Assembly (NCBI GenBank): GCA_012845835.1
Contig: JABAKD010000021.1
Span: forward strand, 5,408,477-5,472,476
Source: Undaria pinnatifida
Taxonomy: Eukaryota > Sar > Phaeophyceae > Laminariales > Alariaceae
Length of the DNA: 64,000 bases
Direction of reading: 5' to 3'
Of this stretch, positions 11,380 through 21,209 are shown one piece after another (within the stretch, counting starts at the first letter, position 1; each line of letters starts with the position of its first letter). A program made the position numbers and the translations under genes. Below the pieces are notes generated by a model that worked only from the letters and a program-made list of their open reading frames with translations, was not told the DNA's origin and searched no databases.

Positions 11380-11744
11380 CTATATGTACGGTATATTACC
11401 TGGTGTTTGCTCGGGCATTAGTCTAATGGGCTTCTTTTCTTTCGTATTCGGGACGGAGGCGACGATGACGGAATTGACACCACTGTCGCCAGAAGAAGAG
11501 TCCAGGTGATACATCATGATACCATACGACACACCACGCGGAGATTGCCCTCCAACTACCAAAGTAGGTCCCATTATGGTTGCTGCCCCCGTCGATGTTT
11601 GCTGGAATAGCGTAATCTCATATCCAGTGTTGCTAGTCATAGTTGCTGCCTGTTCCTTGTGCTTTCTGTCTCGTTTTCGCCGAGCCGTCCTGTTTCTCTC
11701 TTCATTTCCATTTTTAATTTGTTGTTTTCTTTTTCTCCTTTCAT
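11380..11744 (-). CDS. Unrecognised open frame, about 120 codons, abutting a MITE
   Basis: On the minus strand a frame is open from the edge of the 115-bp MITE (about 11744) to a TAG at 11380. Its first third is strongly basic (RTARRKRDRKHKEQ-like). The remainder, from ATG at 11640 (MTSNTGYEITLF...), is Ser/Thr/Gly/Val rich and non-repetitive. A consensus-like donor (CCAG|GTAATA) lies near 11400. The basic segment is vaguely bZIP-like, but the spacing of its Asn and Arg residues is wrong, and purine-rich DNA can give such composition by chance. If real, the MITE has cut it off from upstream exons. Confidence 0.25.
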
Positions 11745-11745
11745 A

Positions 11746-11860
11746 TTACGCGAGACCCTAGTAAATAAGACCTACAGTGAACACAAAAACAAACTCCGGA
11801 GTATATTTTTATCCATCTTTACTAACGTTATTTGGTCCTGTTTACTATCGTCCTCCGTAA
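11746..11860 (+). mobile_element. 115-bp MITE with TA duplication, copy 1
   Basis: TA at 11744-11745 and TA at 11861-11862 flank a 115-bp element. It begins TTACGCGAGACCC, then TAGTAAATAAGACC, and ends GGTCCTGTTTACTATCG, TCCTCCGTAA. The ends are about 28-bp imperfect inverted repeats of each other. A second copy, in opposite orientation, lies at 57291-57396 with the same flanking TA. TA target duplication suggests mobilisation by a Tc1/mariner-type transposase. The element has no coding capacity. Confidence 0.8.
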
Positions 11861-11869
11861 TAGTAATAT

Positions 11870-12430
11870 TTCCTGTTTTCCCTTCCTGTTTTATACTCCA
11901 ACTTGTCTCGTGTGGTTACTCGTATGTACCTGTCTTGTTCTCTGCCCGTGTGCTTATTGTAGTTGGCATTAAATTATGGTGTGTATCTGCTGTGTACCTC
12001 CTTTCTCTACGTATCGGTTTATTATCACAGAACTCGTCTACTTGGCCCATTTTCTCGTTGCGGTTAGCTGTGCATGGCCAAATCACTTTCCTGTTATTTC
12101 TTATGTCTATCTCTGTCATCTAGTTTGTGACCGCAGAGAGTCAGTCAGCGCTCTTCACATTGGGCTGATTTTGTACTCATTTACATCCAGCAAACCAGTG
12201 TCCGTGCCGATGCCTCACAAGAGAGAGACGAGCTTTTTTCAGTCACGACCGATCGATCACGAACTACGACACAAAGACACAAATTGCAAGTAGTGCAGCA
12301 AGGCTATTCCGCCATTCATTCAACGCCGAATCATCTGTGGTAGCAAGCAACAAGACGGATATACAAATTTCGCGGCAGGAGGGCGTGCTTACCCCGGATC
12401 TCAGTTATTTCTACCAGGGGAGAAGGAAAA
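11870..12430. other. No supportable gene
   Basis: T-rich DNA with hydrophobic-looking chance frames (for example about 11659-12123) that run straight through the MITE. No gene is called. Confidence 0.4.
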
Positions 12431-12437
12431 AAAAAAA

Positions 12438-13228
12438 CCAGGGTAGTCCTCGGGAAAATTCCCGAGGTAGTTTTCCCGTGCTGTACGTCGGTCCCGGAAC
12501 TCGGCGGAATACCGTCATATTTGGGCAAACCGTGTACCGCCGAAGGCGGTACCGTCAAAAATCGAAAAACCGTCAACCGTTTAAAAAGTACCGTCATTTT
12601 GCAGCACCGCCATAAACGTACCGTCAAATAAGCGAAGTACAGTTTCCCGTTTAGAAAAACCGTCATATTCAGAACCGTCAAAGATTGTAGGGTGATGGTT
12701 TTCATTGAATGTTTTCATGTTTTAGGTTTTATTGTTTTATTGTTTACAGTAGTAGTATTGTTTTAATGTCTTATTTTGGTGCTAAATGCCTAAATGTTGT
12801 TTCGCGTGAGGCTGGTGAGTTTGTCAGCTTGACGGTTCGACGATTAGTCTAGCCTCTATTCGTCCGTTCTATATAGGTATGCAGGAACATCAGCGGGGTG
12901 GTGCCGGCATGCTTGATCGCCGCCCGGCAGGTACTGTCAAGTATTTCGTCATTTCATTCGTAATTCTGTATTTCTCAGTGGCGGAACCGTCATATTTCAG
13001 TACCCTCAAAAAAGTACCGTCAAATATCGAAAAACCGTCTACCGTCTAGAAAATACCGTCACTTTTCGATACCGCCGAAAAGTACCGTCACATTCGCCGA
13101 TACCGTGTACCACCAAAAGTGGTACCGTGAGAAATCGAAATACCGTCAACCGTTTGAAAAGTACCGTCATTTCGCAATACCGTCCGATCTCGTACCGTAA
13201 AAAAAAACGGTACCGAGGACTACCCTGG
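12438..13228. mobile_element. 791-bp inverted-repeat element built of ACCGTCA motifs
   Basis: The ends are perfect 16-bp inverted repeats: CCAGGGTAGTCCTCGG at 12438-12453 and its complement at 13213-13228. Both are bordered by A-runs, so any target duplication is hidden. Inside, ACCGTCA or near variants recur a dozen or more times in two clusters (12505-12680 and 12985-13190). The clusters share a colinear stretch: a CCGTGTACC hairpin, then AAATCGAAA, ACCGTCAACCGTTT, GAAAAGTACCGTCATTT. The middle (12700-12980) is AT-rich. The left end also folds on itself through CCTCGGGAA and TTCCCGAGG at 12448-12467. There is no coding sequence. It is most simply a non-autonomous DNA transposon. Confidence 0.75.
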
Positions 13229-13231
13229 AAA

Positions 13232-13740
13232 AAACAAAGAGTGGGCATTGCACAAGGCATTAGCAAAATAAAAAGAAAGTTCGTAGGCACAGCAAGCCAA
13301 CTTGCCCATGCAATGCCAACCAGTAATGAGCACGCGGGCGAAGCAGAGAACATGAAAGGCGGATTACAGTAAACAGGCGGGCGGGGGGAAGATGATTATA
13401 GCCACTGTATATGGTACCGTGATCTAAGTCTAAAATCTTGATGTTATCATGATTCGCCCCAAGATTATTGGGTGACAAATGTTGGTTCTGACAAGTTCCA
13501 AGATCGGAAAATCCATCGAGAAGGAATTTTTTGTTCTGGTATCAGGTGGAGATCGGGACAGGTGGCCCTTCTTCTCCAGATGTTGTCTCGAGATTAGGAC
13601 GTAAGGTTACCCCCGCGCGCACACACGGAGAAGCAGAAATATTATCAAGAAAGTCATGGCAAACATCCAAAGGTGGATACGACGAAAGTAATGCTACTAG
13701 TAGAGTACAAGGAGAGCTTTGCACCCGCTAAATAACAAAA
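13232..13740 (+). other. Unassigned flank; one unrecognised 66-aa frame
   Basis: From about 13531 to 13731 (plus) there is a 66-codon frame (FWYQVEIGTGG...) of normal composition, with no family recognised. It may overlap the decayed left edge of the satellite. Nothing else can be supported. Confidence 0.2.
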
Positions 13741-13970
13741 GCGAAAGAAAACTGAGTGAAAAGTCTACTCCCAACGAAGCATGCAAACTATGCCGCTAGT
13801 GGAGCTCGGCACACGCCAAAAGAACCAATGCCAGAAACAGCCATGATAGAAACCTTGGCCCACGCCAAAAGAAACAGCAACAGACGGTGAAGGCTACTGA
13901 ACAGAGCGTTAAACGGTAAAACCAGAAGTGGGAAGACCGGTGATCAACGTTGAAAACCTTCATCGAAAGA

Positions 13971-14234
13971 CGAAGGCTACGGTAGGGGGGATACCCCCAT
14001 TTTCACTGGTGTGTTTGAGCCACTCGCACGAGTAGCTCTGTACCCTACGGATTAAGATGGTTTAGGCACTTGGTTTAACGCAGCTTAGATCACCTTTGCA
14101 TTGCGGATGGATTTCGTCAATGTAAAACATAAAGAAAACGTATAATTGCATAGGAACAAAGGGGTTACTCGCGCGAGTGACCCCTCGCAACTGAAATAAA
14201 AGGCCCAAAAGGGGACGCTCTACCGTAGCCTGGG
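13971..14234 (+). mobile_element. GGCTACGGTAG-family MITE, copy 1, with 8-bp target duplication
   Basis: The left end is CGAAGGCTACGGTAGGGGGG. The right end, read in complement, is CCCAGGCTACGGTAGAGCG. The element is flanked by TCGAAAGA at 13963-13970 and again at 14235-14242, a perfect 8-bp direct repeat that would suit a hAT-type transposase. Just inside each end sits the palindrome ACTCGCnCGAGT (CACTCGCACGAGTA on the left, TACTCGCGCGAGTGA on the right). The element is 264 bp, non-coding and inserted in the satellite. Confidence 0.8.
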
Positions 14235-14447
14235 TCGAAAGAAGCCCCCCAACGACATAGTCCAAAGCTAGGGAATAGATAAAAAAAATGAGCTAAAAAC
14301 CTTTGAAACACCGAACAAAACTATCGACAGTCAACCATACATAGGGGACGGAAAACACCGGTCGGCGAAGAAGGCGAAGGACAAGAACCTGTTGCTGGAC
14401 CTAGCTCAACAGCAACAAAACCTACACTCAACGAAGAAAGCAAAAAT

Positions 14448-14717
14448 TATTACCTACGGTAGGGGGGTGGATCCCATTTTTAGGGACCTTTTTGTGCGTG
14501 GCTCGGGGTCAGTTGCGCCAGTGACCGTCCTGTTCCTTGAGGTCATGGGCTTTCTTTCTGCTTATATTTTTTGATGTGAATCCTTCAAGGGACGGTTAGC
14601 TACGTTGCGCCAAACTGACCATCTAACATGTTGTGGTCGGCGAGGGACAGGGGCACTCGTGCGAGTATAGTGAACACCACGTAGTGAAAAGGGGGGGGGA
14701 ACCCCTACCGTGGCCTT
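14448..14717 (+). mobile_element. GGCTACGGTAG-family MITE, copy 2
   Basis: The left end is ACCTACGGTAGGGGGG. The right end is CCCCTACCGTGGCC, with a subterminal CACTCGTGCGAGTA palindrome near 14654. It interrupts the same satellite unit as copy 1. Flanks GCAAAAAT and GCTCCAAT could be a decayed 8-bp duplication. Non-coding. Confidence 0.65.
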
Positions 14718-15685
14718 GCTCCAATCGGTTAGTGAACCTCGGCACACGCCAAACGTACCTATGCTAAAAACAACCACGAAAGGAACCTTGGCACACGCCA
14801 AGATGAGCAACTACAGTCCAGCCGGCGAAGGCTGCATGAGAAGAGCGTAAAACCGGCACGGAGGAAAACGTCGACGTAATTGGAATACTATTGTAGCTCA
14901 ATCGAAACAAAACAGCAGAGTTCAAACCAAGGAAATATATGGAGAACTACTAGCTAAAAAAAAAACTCGGTAAAACACTAGAAAAACCTACGACAGCAGC
15001 TGTGGGAAACGGAATACGCCAATCGACTAAAACTACGAGGACCAAGAAGAAGATGTTACTGCATAGACTAGCCCAACAGCCACAACAGTTTAAACCAAAC
15101 GCAGGATGCAGACTAACCAGCTAGTGGATATTGGCACACGCCGAAAGCACGTACGCCAAAAATAAACACGATAGGAACTTTGGCACACGCCGAAGTTAAC
15201 AACAGACGATCAGGGCTAGCAGAACGTAAAACCGGTACTGGGAAGAGTGGCGACGTACGCTGAAAACCTTAATCGAAATAATGCAACAACAGAGTTTCAA
15301 TCATGGGAAATATGGAGAACTATTACGAAGCTACACTTATTTGAAACGCTCGGAAAAAAAACAACCACACACAGCATATGTGGAAAATAGAAGACGCCGA
15401 TGGACCAAGACGAGGAAGGAGAAGAAGCTACATTTAACACTGGACTTAGCCCAACAGCAAAAATGATCTAAACCCAACGAAGAATGGAAACAAATCAGCT
15501 CGTGGACCTCAGCACACGCCAAACGCACACATGCCAAAATAAACCAGGATTAAAACTTTGATACACGCCGAAAAAGGCAACTTGAGCGTAAAGCTGGTAC
15601 GGGGACGACCGTCGACGTACGCTGAAAAACTTAATCAAAAGAAGTACGTGAGCTGACGTCTCGCCTCCCTGCACCGCATGCTCTT

Positions 15686-16546
15686 TTATGCCTTCGCGGC
15701 GAGGCCGATGTTCATGTTTGACAGCAGCAGCGCTGTCGAACCTTCACCCGAGTGCTCCGCTGGGGTGTTAAAATGGCGGCGTACATGCACCTCCACCATT
15801 TTCCGCACCTTCTCCAACTCCGAGCGCAACTTAACGACCCTCTGCTTGCATACGGGTGGAGCCCCATCCATCGCATACTCGAGGTTCTCCATGCAGGCGG
15901 CTACGAAGGTAGAGCAGTGAATCTCAGCGGCCATGGCCCTCGGCATCTCTCCCAATGCCACGGGGAAAAAACAATCATCGCCCGCGAAGTCAGACATGGT
16001 CTTTACGTGTTTTGACGTAGCGTCGGAGACGTGGTCACGGAATCGAGCACGATCGCCACTAATCCTGTGTTTAATCTCGACGAGACGTTAAAGCCGCCGC
16101 GGGCGATGAGCAATTTTGGCCCTTCGTTTGCCCGCCGGAGGTCAGCCGCCTTGTTGGCCTTTTCCTTCACGCCTGCAGTGATCGTAGCCGGCTGCAGTTC
16201 TTCTTTTGGTGCGGATGCCATGCTGTGGGTGCCGTCTACGAGCTGGAGGGCCGCCTGCTCAGGCGATTTTGCCCGCTGCGCCTGTTGGCGCTGGTGGAGC
16301 TGCAGGCAGGTGTGCTTGAATGTTCTCGACGTTCGTCGAGCGGGCTGTGATCGCCTGTTGACTCGCCAGCCACTCCTTCAGTAAGTCCACGATTGCTTGG
16401 TCATCCGCGGTGACGCCCGTCGGGCCCACGCCGTTGCATTGAGCGGCGGCCTGCGCAGGGTCGACTGCAGCGTCCACTCGCACCTCCTCCACCTCGTTAT
16501 TCCCGTATCCCTCTCCGACTCGCCCTCCCGAGTTGGCCTCTGTCAT
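15686..16546 (-). pseudogene. Unrecognised broken gene, three frames, possibly gag-like
   Basis: On the minus strand three coding-looking blocks follow one another in different frames. Block 1 starts with ATG at 16546 (MTEANSGGRVGEG...) and runs to about 16260, acidic then Ala/Pro rich. Block 2 (about 16260-16003) contains MASAPKEELQPATIT and a KANKAADLRRANEGPK stretch. Block 3 (15997-15686, MSDFAGDDCFF...) contains a helical VVKLRSELEKVRKMVEVHVR segment. Two frame changes but no internal stops within blocks suggest a recently broken protein of about 285 residues. Low-complexity linkers plus a helical region recall retroelement gag proteins, but I recognise no diagnostic motif. A host gene remnant is equally possible. 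Confidence 0.4.
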
Positions 16547-16782
16547 GCCTTGTGTCAATCAAATTCTAATGGGCACGCAACTGACTCCTTTCAATCGTAC
16601 GACACTACGCGATATCGCTCCACTACGCTCAAGGCGACCGTTTCTGGCAAGCACGACAGCTTTTCTGTCAGCGCTTTCGTCTCTCGAGCCGGTCGGCAAG
16701 AACTTCGTCTGTTAAATCCAAACCCGTGCTATGCCTCCACAAACACCACTTTCCTACGTAACGTTTACATTTTACCATAGAC

Positions 16783-17057
16783 CAACGCTTCGCTAGAGGC
16801 GGTCCCTTTCAAGGGATTATTTTTCATTGGCTCTGGCTCACTTCCGCGAGTGTCTCCCCCGTTCCATGCGGTCATAGGCTTTCGTGCAGGATTAACGTTT
16901 GTTATGAATCCCCAAAGTCATGGTTAGCTATATATGCTGTGCCAAAGGAGTCGCCTAACTTGTTTTTGTCGGTGAGCTACAGAGTCACTCGTGGAAGTGG
17001 CTCAGCCTCGGTAGCGAAACTTTGGGGGGGTATCGCCTACTGTATCCTTGATCCATA
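16783..17057 (+). mobile_element. GGCTACGGTAG-family MITE, diverged copy
   Basis: The left side has GCTAGAGGCGGTCCC then TCACTTCCGCGAGTG. The right side has GTCACTCGTGGAAGTGG then a GCCTCGGTAG-like block and a G tract followed by CCTACTGTATCCTTG. Subterminal blocks and spacing match the 13971 copy, but the terminal repeats have drifted. Non-coding. Confidence 0.45.
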
Positions 17058-17551
17058 CACTGTTTGGAAACATGCCCTGCCGGCGTCTTGATCCTTAGGC
17101 GGCGAAACGAATGTCAGGAACATCTGCGACCTAGATCAAGGTGCCATAAACATTGGCCTCAGGAACAAAGCAAAGCCAAACAAATATCAATCGAAAAAAA
17201 AAAATGAATACGGCACGACAGACAGACAGCAAGTATTAATACCAACCCAACAAATGACACGATCCAACAAACATCGGGGGCTGGAACCATATCGGGTTTC
17301 GACTGACGCTACTCTACATGCACTATTAAGAGCATTCCCGTATGACATATATTGTCGTTTTTGGGACATCAGCTCTAGTCACAAGGCATGAGTGCGTGAT
17401 CACAGAAATGCGCTGGAACCCTAGGAAGTAAAAACAATTCCAATGAATCAAATCCTCAGCCGGGATATACTACGCGTTCCCACCCAACCCAAGCGAGACG
17501 ACGAAGCCGCACAAACAGGGGAACTGGAAATTGATCAAAATGCAAATTTCA

Positions 17552-18350
17552 CTAATATGGCCAGAAGTGTTCATCACTCAACTGCGGCATCAAGTCCCCC
17601 CCGGTCCCACAACTAACCAACCCGTGGCTATTGATTACAGCGATGGCTGCCAAGGGTACTGCCTGCACCGTACGAACCGCACGGTAGTCGTGAGCACAGA
17701 GGAACATGCCTTCTGTCAGTAGTGCTGTGTCAGAATGACAACCCGCGGGCATGTAGGGAAAAATATAAATGTTTCGGTGCAATTTCTGCGTCGCCGGCGT
17801 GAACCATGCCCCACACGGCCCTCTGTACTTACCCTTCTTCTTCCACCGTCCGAAGCGGCCTTTCTTCGCAGCCGCAAGGCAGTCACGTTTTGAGGGTCGG
17901 AGTTATTTTCTGCGGTGGCATTGATTGATCGGTGCTTGATGCGGCCGCCGTCCCTGCTCCCCGCCAAAGTATCGAAGGCGTAGACGACTTTCTCGGCTCT
18001 GTGTCAACTGTTTTTTGGGGGGGAGACAACGAAGACAATACTCGTAGGACTGTTATGATATCGTCTCCTCCATGTCGCTGAGGCGCAGCCGAAGGTCGTC
18101 CAATAAGCTAAAAACGTCGGTGGTATCACCGCCGAACTTCGTATTCTTGGTACGGAAATCTTGCCGGCACGCATGTAGGGCTCCAATCTTCTTGTCGTCA
18201 AAGTCATTATTTCGGCGCCGTCCACGCGGCAGCCCTGTCGCCCAAGGAAGTGGGGGCCTTTCCCTCGTAGGCTCTAGCGAGAATATTCGCAGACCCTTAG
18301 GTCGCCAAGAAAAAGATGGGGGAAAGGCCGTTGTTGGTCTACTTCCTATC
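17552..18350 (-). pseudogene. Decayed Ty1/copia gag-protease region
   Basis: On the minus strand, a clear hydrophilic block FDDKKIGALHACRQDF ... DTTDVFSLLDDLRLRLSDME (about 18215-18060) resembles copia Gag. It is followed by a SYEYCLRCLPP-like tail of the UBN2-type Gag. After stops, a basic Cys-containing stretch (KRDCLAAAKKGRF, about 17880) sits where a zinc knuckle would be. Then comes GCHSDTALLTEGMFLCAHDY ... AAIAVINSHGLVSCGTG (about 17745-17580), placed like the protease region. Several stops and frame changes make it dead. In a live element, Gag packages RNA and the protease cuts the polyprotein. Recognition is by pattern memory, moderate only. Confidence 0.5.
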
Positions 18351-18399
18351 CGCGGCGTTGACGGCGTTGCCCGTTGTCTTCAAGACAAGGTCCCCTGTC

Positions 18400-21200
18400 G
18401 AGCACCCGGAGCATTTCCGGCGTGGAAACGTCAATTATCAGTTGCCTGGTGGACCTTCGACCCCTACTCGCGGCAGTTGGTCTGTCGATCGAACTTCATG
18501 AAGACATACAATACGCAGGTGAATCGAGAAGTCGACGATCCATCTCTACCCGACTCTGCACCCCACCCCAGAATTTAAATTGGTGCTTCACGCTGGGTGC
18601 GCAGGCTTCGCACGGGTGTAGTGCCCCGAGCACCTGCAGTACTCGACGTGCTAAATACCTATGAAGGGAGATTATAGCGTTAACGTCTGCGCAAAAGAAT
18701 ATATGGGAATCCATGCTTAGCCAAAATCCATGTATTTTGCTATTAATATGTGTCCTGTACTCTATTACTCCAATTTGTAGTGGAACTCCATCATACGCAA
18801 TAGCCCGAAACCAACTAAACCTTTTGGGTGGAAACAAGAAAGGACCCCATCACGAACGCGCGTCGAAAAAAGACTGAGTCGATAACGTACCAACCTGCGG
18901 CGCCTGAAACACCGGCTCCCTGAATTGATGCCAATCGAAACACCAGTGCGAACAGCCGCATTTTTGCCAGGGAAGAGTAACGGGGGACCGAGGCGTCGCG
19001 GGCTCGGCCGCTAGACCTCCCCTGCCGGCCGCGAGGGGTGCCGCGTGCGTGGGGGCTCGGTGTCAGGGTGATATACCGAGGTGTTCCTACGCCTGGGGCG
19101 AGGCCCCGAGAGGGAAAACACTTTTGACCAGTTGGTCGAGTAAAATGTTCAGCATATTTTTGGGTCTGCAGCTGTATCAACCACAGGACCTAGCGCAACA
19201 AGTTATTGTTACAGGCCTACAATACAGCACATATTTTAGAAATAAGGCGCGAAGAAGCCAGGCTGATATTTACCAAAAAGAAAGAAACCCGATAGCTTTC
19301 GTACCGAAGTTAGTATAGCCCACACTGTCTCACCTGAGGAAACCCGCCTCGTTAATTGTTTCTGAGTCCTGTACTGCTGTGTGTGTGAGCTCCAATTTTG
19401 GAAGGCCTGTTAGAAGAGCACGTTAAGCTGGAAACAAGCAACAAGAGGGAAACGGGACGGGAAGAAGGTACGTTCCGAAAAGCTTTTGACAACACCGAGC
19501 TGTCTAGAACAGGAGACACAGGAAAACATTATCCGCACCCGTTCTGTGTGGAGGTCAAATATGTCAAGAAAAGGCGACGTTGTTGGTTTCCAGTTGTTGG
19601 GCGGGTTGTACGTTTCATAATCCTCATCGGCGTGAGCTTTTGACTTCGACAAAACCACCCTCTTCCGGCCGACAGCTAGAAGGGTATTAGAGGTAGAAAC
19701 AACATCTCTTTGCCGACCATTGAGCTGGCCAGAACACAACACACGAGACGAAACAAAACCCCACGCGGTTGGTGGGGGGTGATCTGGGCAGTAACAGAGC
19801 GATCCTGCTGATGTTCAGCAGTGGCGAGCTCGGTGGCTACCGTAATCGGTAGCATTTTTGTCAGACCTCTTTTAAAAATAAATATCCCTGCGCTCTAAAA
19901 TAAATACCCGGTGAAGGCCAGTTTTCAGATCTAAACAGCACCCGGGCTGACCAGACACGGCACACAAGACACAAGACACGCCCTATTCGCTTGCTGCTGT
20001 GGCGACATAAGTTGCAAGAACAACGTGCTTACAAGCTTGGGAAGCGTGCGGTGAATTAGTTGTCGAATTCACTTGCGCCATCGGCTCAGATCATCACATC
20101 ACAATCTGATTGTGACAACGAGCGCCTGCTCTCGTGCGTTGTACTTGGATTTACATTACTACTCCGGTTGTTTCCGGACCGATTTCAACTGGAAAATAAT
20201 TTGTTGACAGTACTGTTCGGGACCTAGCTGATCTGTTTTGGTCTGGTAAAAAGGAGACGCAAATCAACTCGGCACGTACAGGAAAACACTCATCTTCTAC
20301 GGGTTCCATCCGCAGCTACGAACGTTCATCACTTTATCCGCTTTACCGAACAACGGGCGGAACACAACAAGTACGAGTAGTCTAACCCCGGACTTCGAAC
20401 CCCGCATATTGAAATACGCACTCTGCAGTCCATCATAATATGTATATTTGATTCGTGGTCACTATTATGAGTAAACTATGTACCTCAGTCTAGATGCAGA
20501 GAAATATCATGTGCGTCCCGTCGGTATGCTCTATATTCTAGTTGTTACTAACTTCCCACCATAATTATCGGGGAACGTCGCAGGGATTGTTTCAAGGAAA
20601 TTTACATAGAACGGTTATCGGTAAATACAACAACCAGTACAGTACATCTGCCCGTAACATGGGCATTGTGCCGTATTGATCAGGTGACGGTCAGCCCTAC
20701 CTCGATCACTCCCTATACGTCCTTCCCTCTTCTCGCAAATCCTTACTTCTCATTCGTTTCCATGTTTCTGCCACATACGCGCGACTTGAAAACTATATTA
20801 CGTCGTCTCTATTGTTAGTCACCCTAACAGACACTTTAGTGCCACCTCTGCAACCCTAGCACTGAGACAGAGCGTCGAAAGGTGTCACTGATTCAGGTTA
20901 TGAGCCTCGCGCATTGATCCATTTATTAACTGGCACCACGCAACGACGTCCCGCTGAGTTCCCCAAGCGTTTCCGAGAAGCTCGAAGAAGGATCTGCATT
21001 TCATCTGGTGTGGACGAGTTTTGAAATTTTCTCAAAGGAGCAAGGTCAAGCTCGACACAGCAGGGGCATCGCATCTTCTAATACACTCCAAGAAGCAGCA
21101 GCAGTCCACAAGTGGTCCCCCACACCATACCCGGCGCAATACGACCGGTATGGCCCCTGCGCTTTCTACATTTCGAGCTAGTGGGTACAAAACCGCCTGA
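18400..21200. other. Long stretch without a supportable gene; possible gypsy 5' flank
   Basis: No convincing gene. A perfect small hairpin (GCTACCG TAAT CGGTAGC) lies near 19837-19854. From about 19750 to 21200 there are almost no open frames. As it directly precedes the gypsy remnant, it may hold that element's 5' LTR and leader, but I could not match it to sequence after 23.9 kb. A minus-strand frame at 19742-19410 is hydrophilic (GRKRVVLSKSKAHADEDYE) but unrecognised. Confidence 0.3.
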
Positions 21201-21209
21201 ATAAGCGGT

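Larger units (their letters stand above)
13750..15650 (+). repeat. Satellite-like tandem array, about 380-bp unit, carrying two MITEs
   Basis: Each unit holds a pair of GGCACACGCC words about 50 bp apart. The first of each pair is at about 13808, 14739, 15130 and 15507. The 14739-15130 and 15130-15507 intervals are 391 and 377 bp. The first interval (931 bp) becomes about 380 bp once the MITEs at 13971 and 14448 are subtracted. Other shared words in order are GCGTAAAACCGG, GACGTACGCTGAAAACCTT, AATCGAAA, ATATGGAGAACTA and GGACTTAGCCCAACAGCA, then AACGAAGAAT. There is no long reading frame. A LINE/LTR-independent satellite or the tandem core of a large element are both possible. Confidence 0.75.

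Noticed and set aside
11630-11744. bZIP transcription factor
   Set aside because: The basic stretch has NRTARRKR, but the spacing between the key Asn and Arg is one residue short, no leucine zipper follows, and the DNA is purine-rich.
11659-12123. 154-codon membrane-protein-like frame
   Set aside because: The hydrophobic composition comes from T-rich DNA, and the frame passes through a 115-bp MITE.
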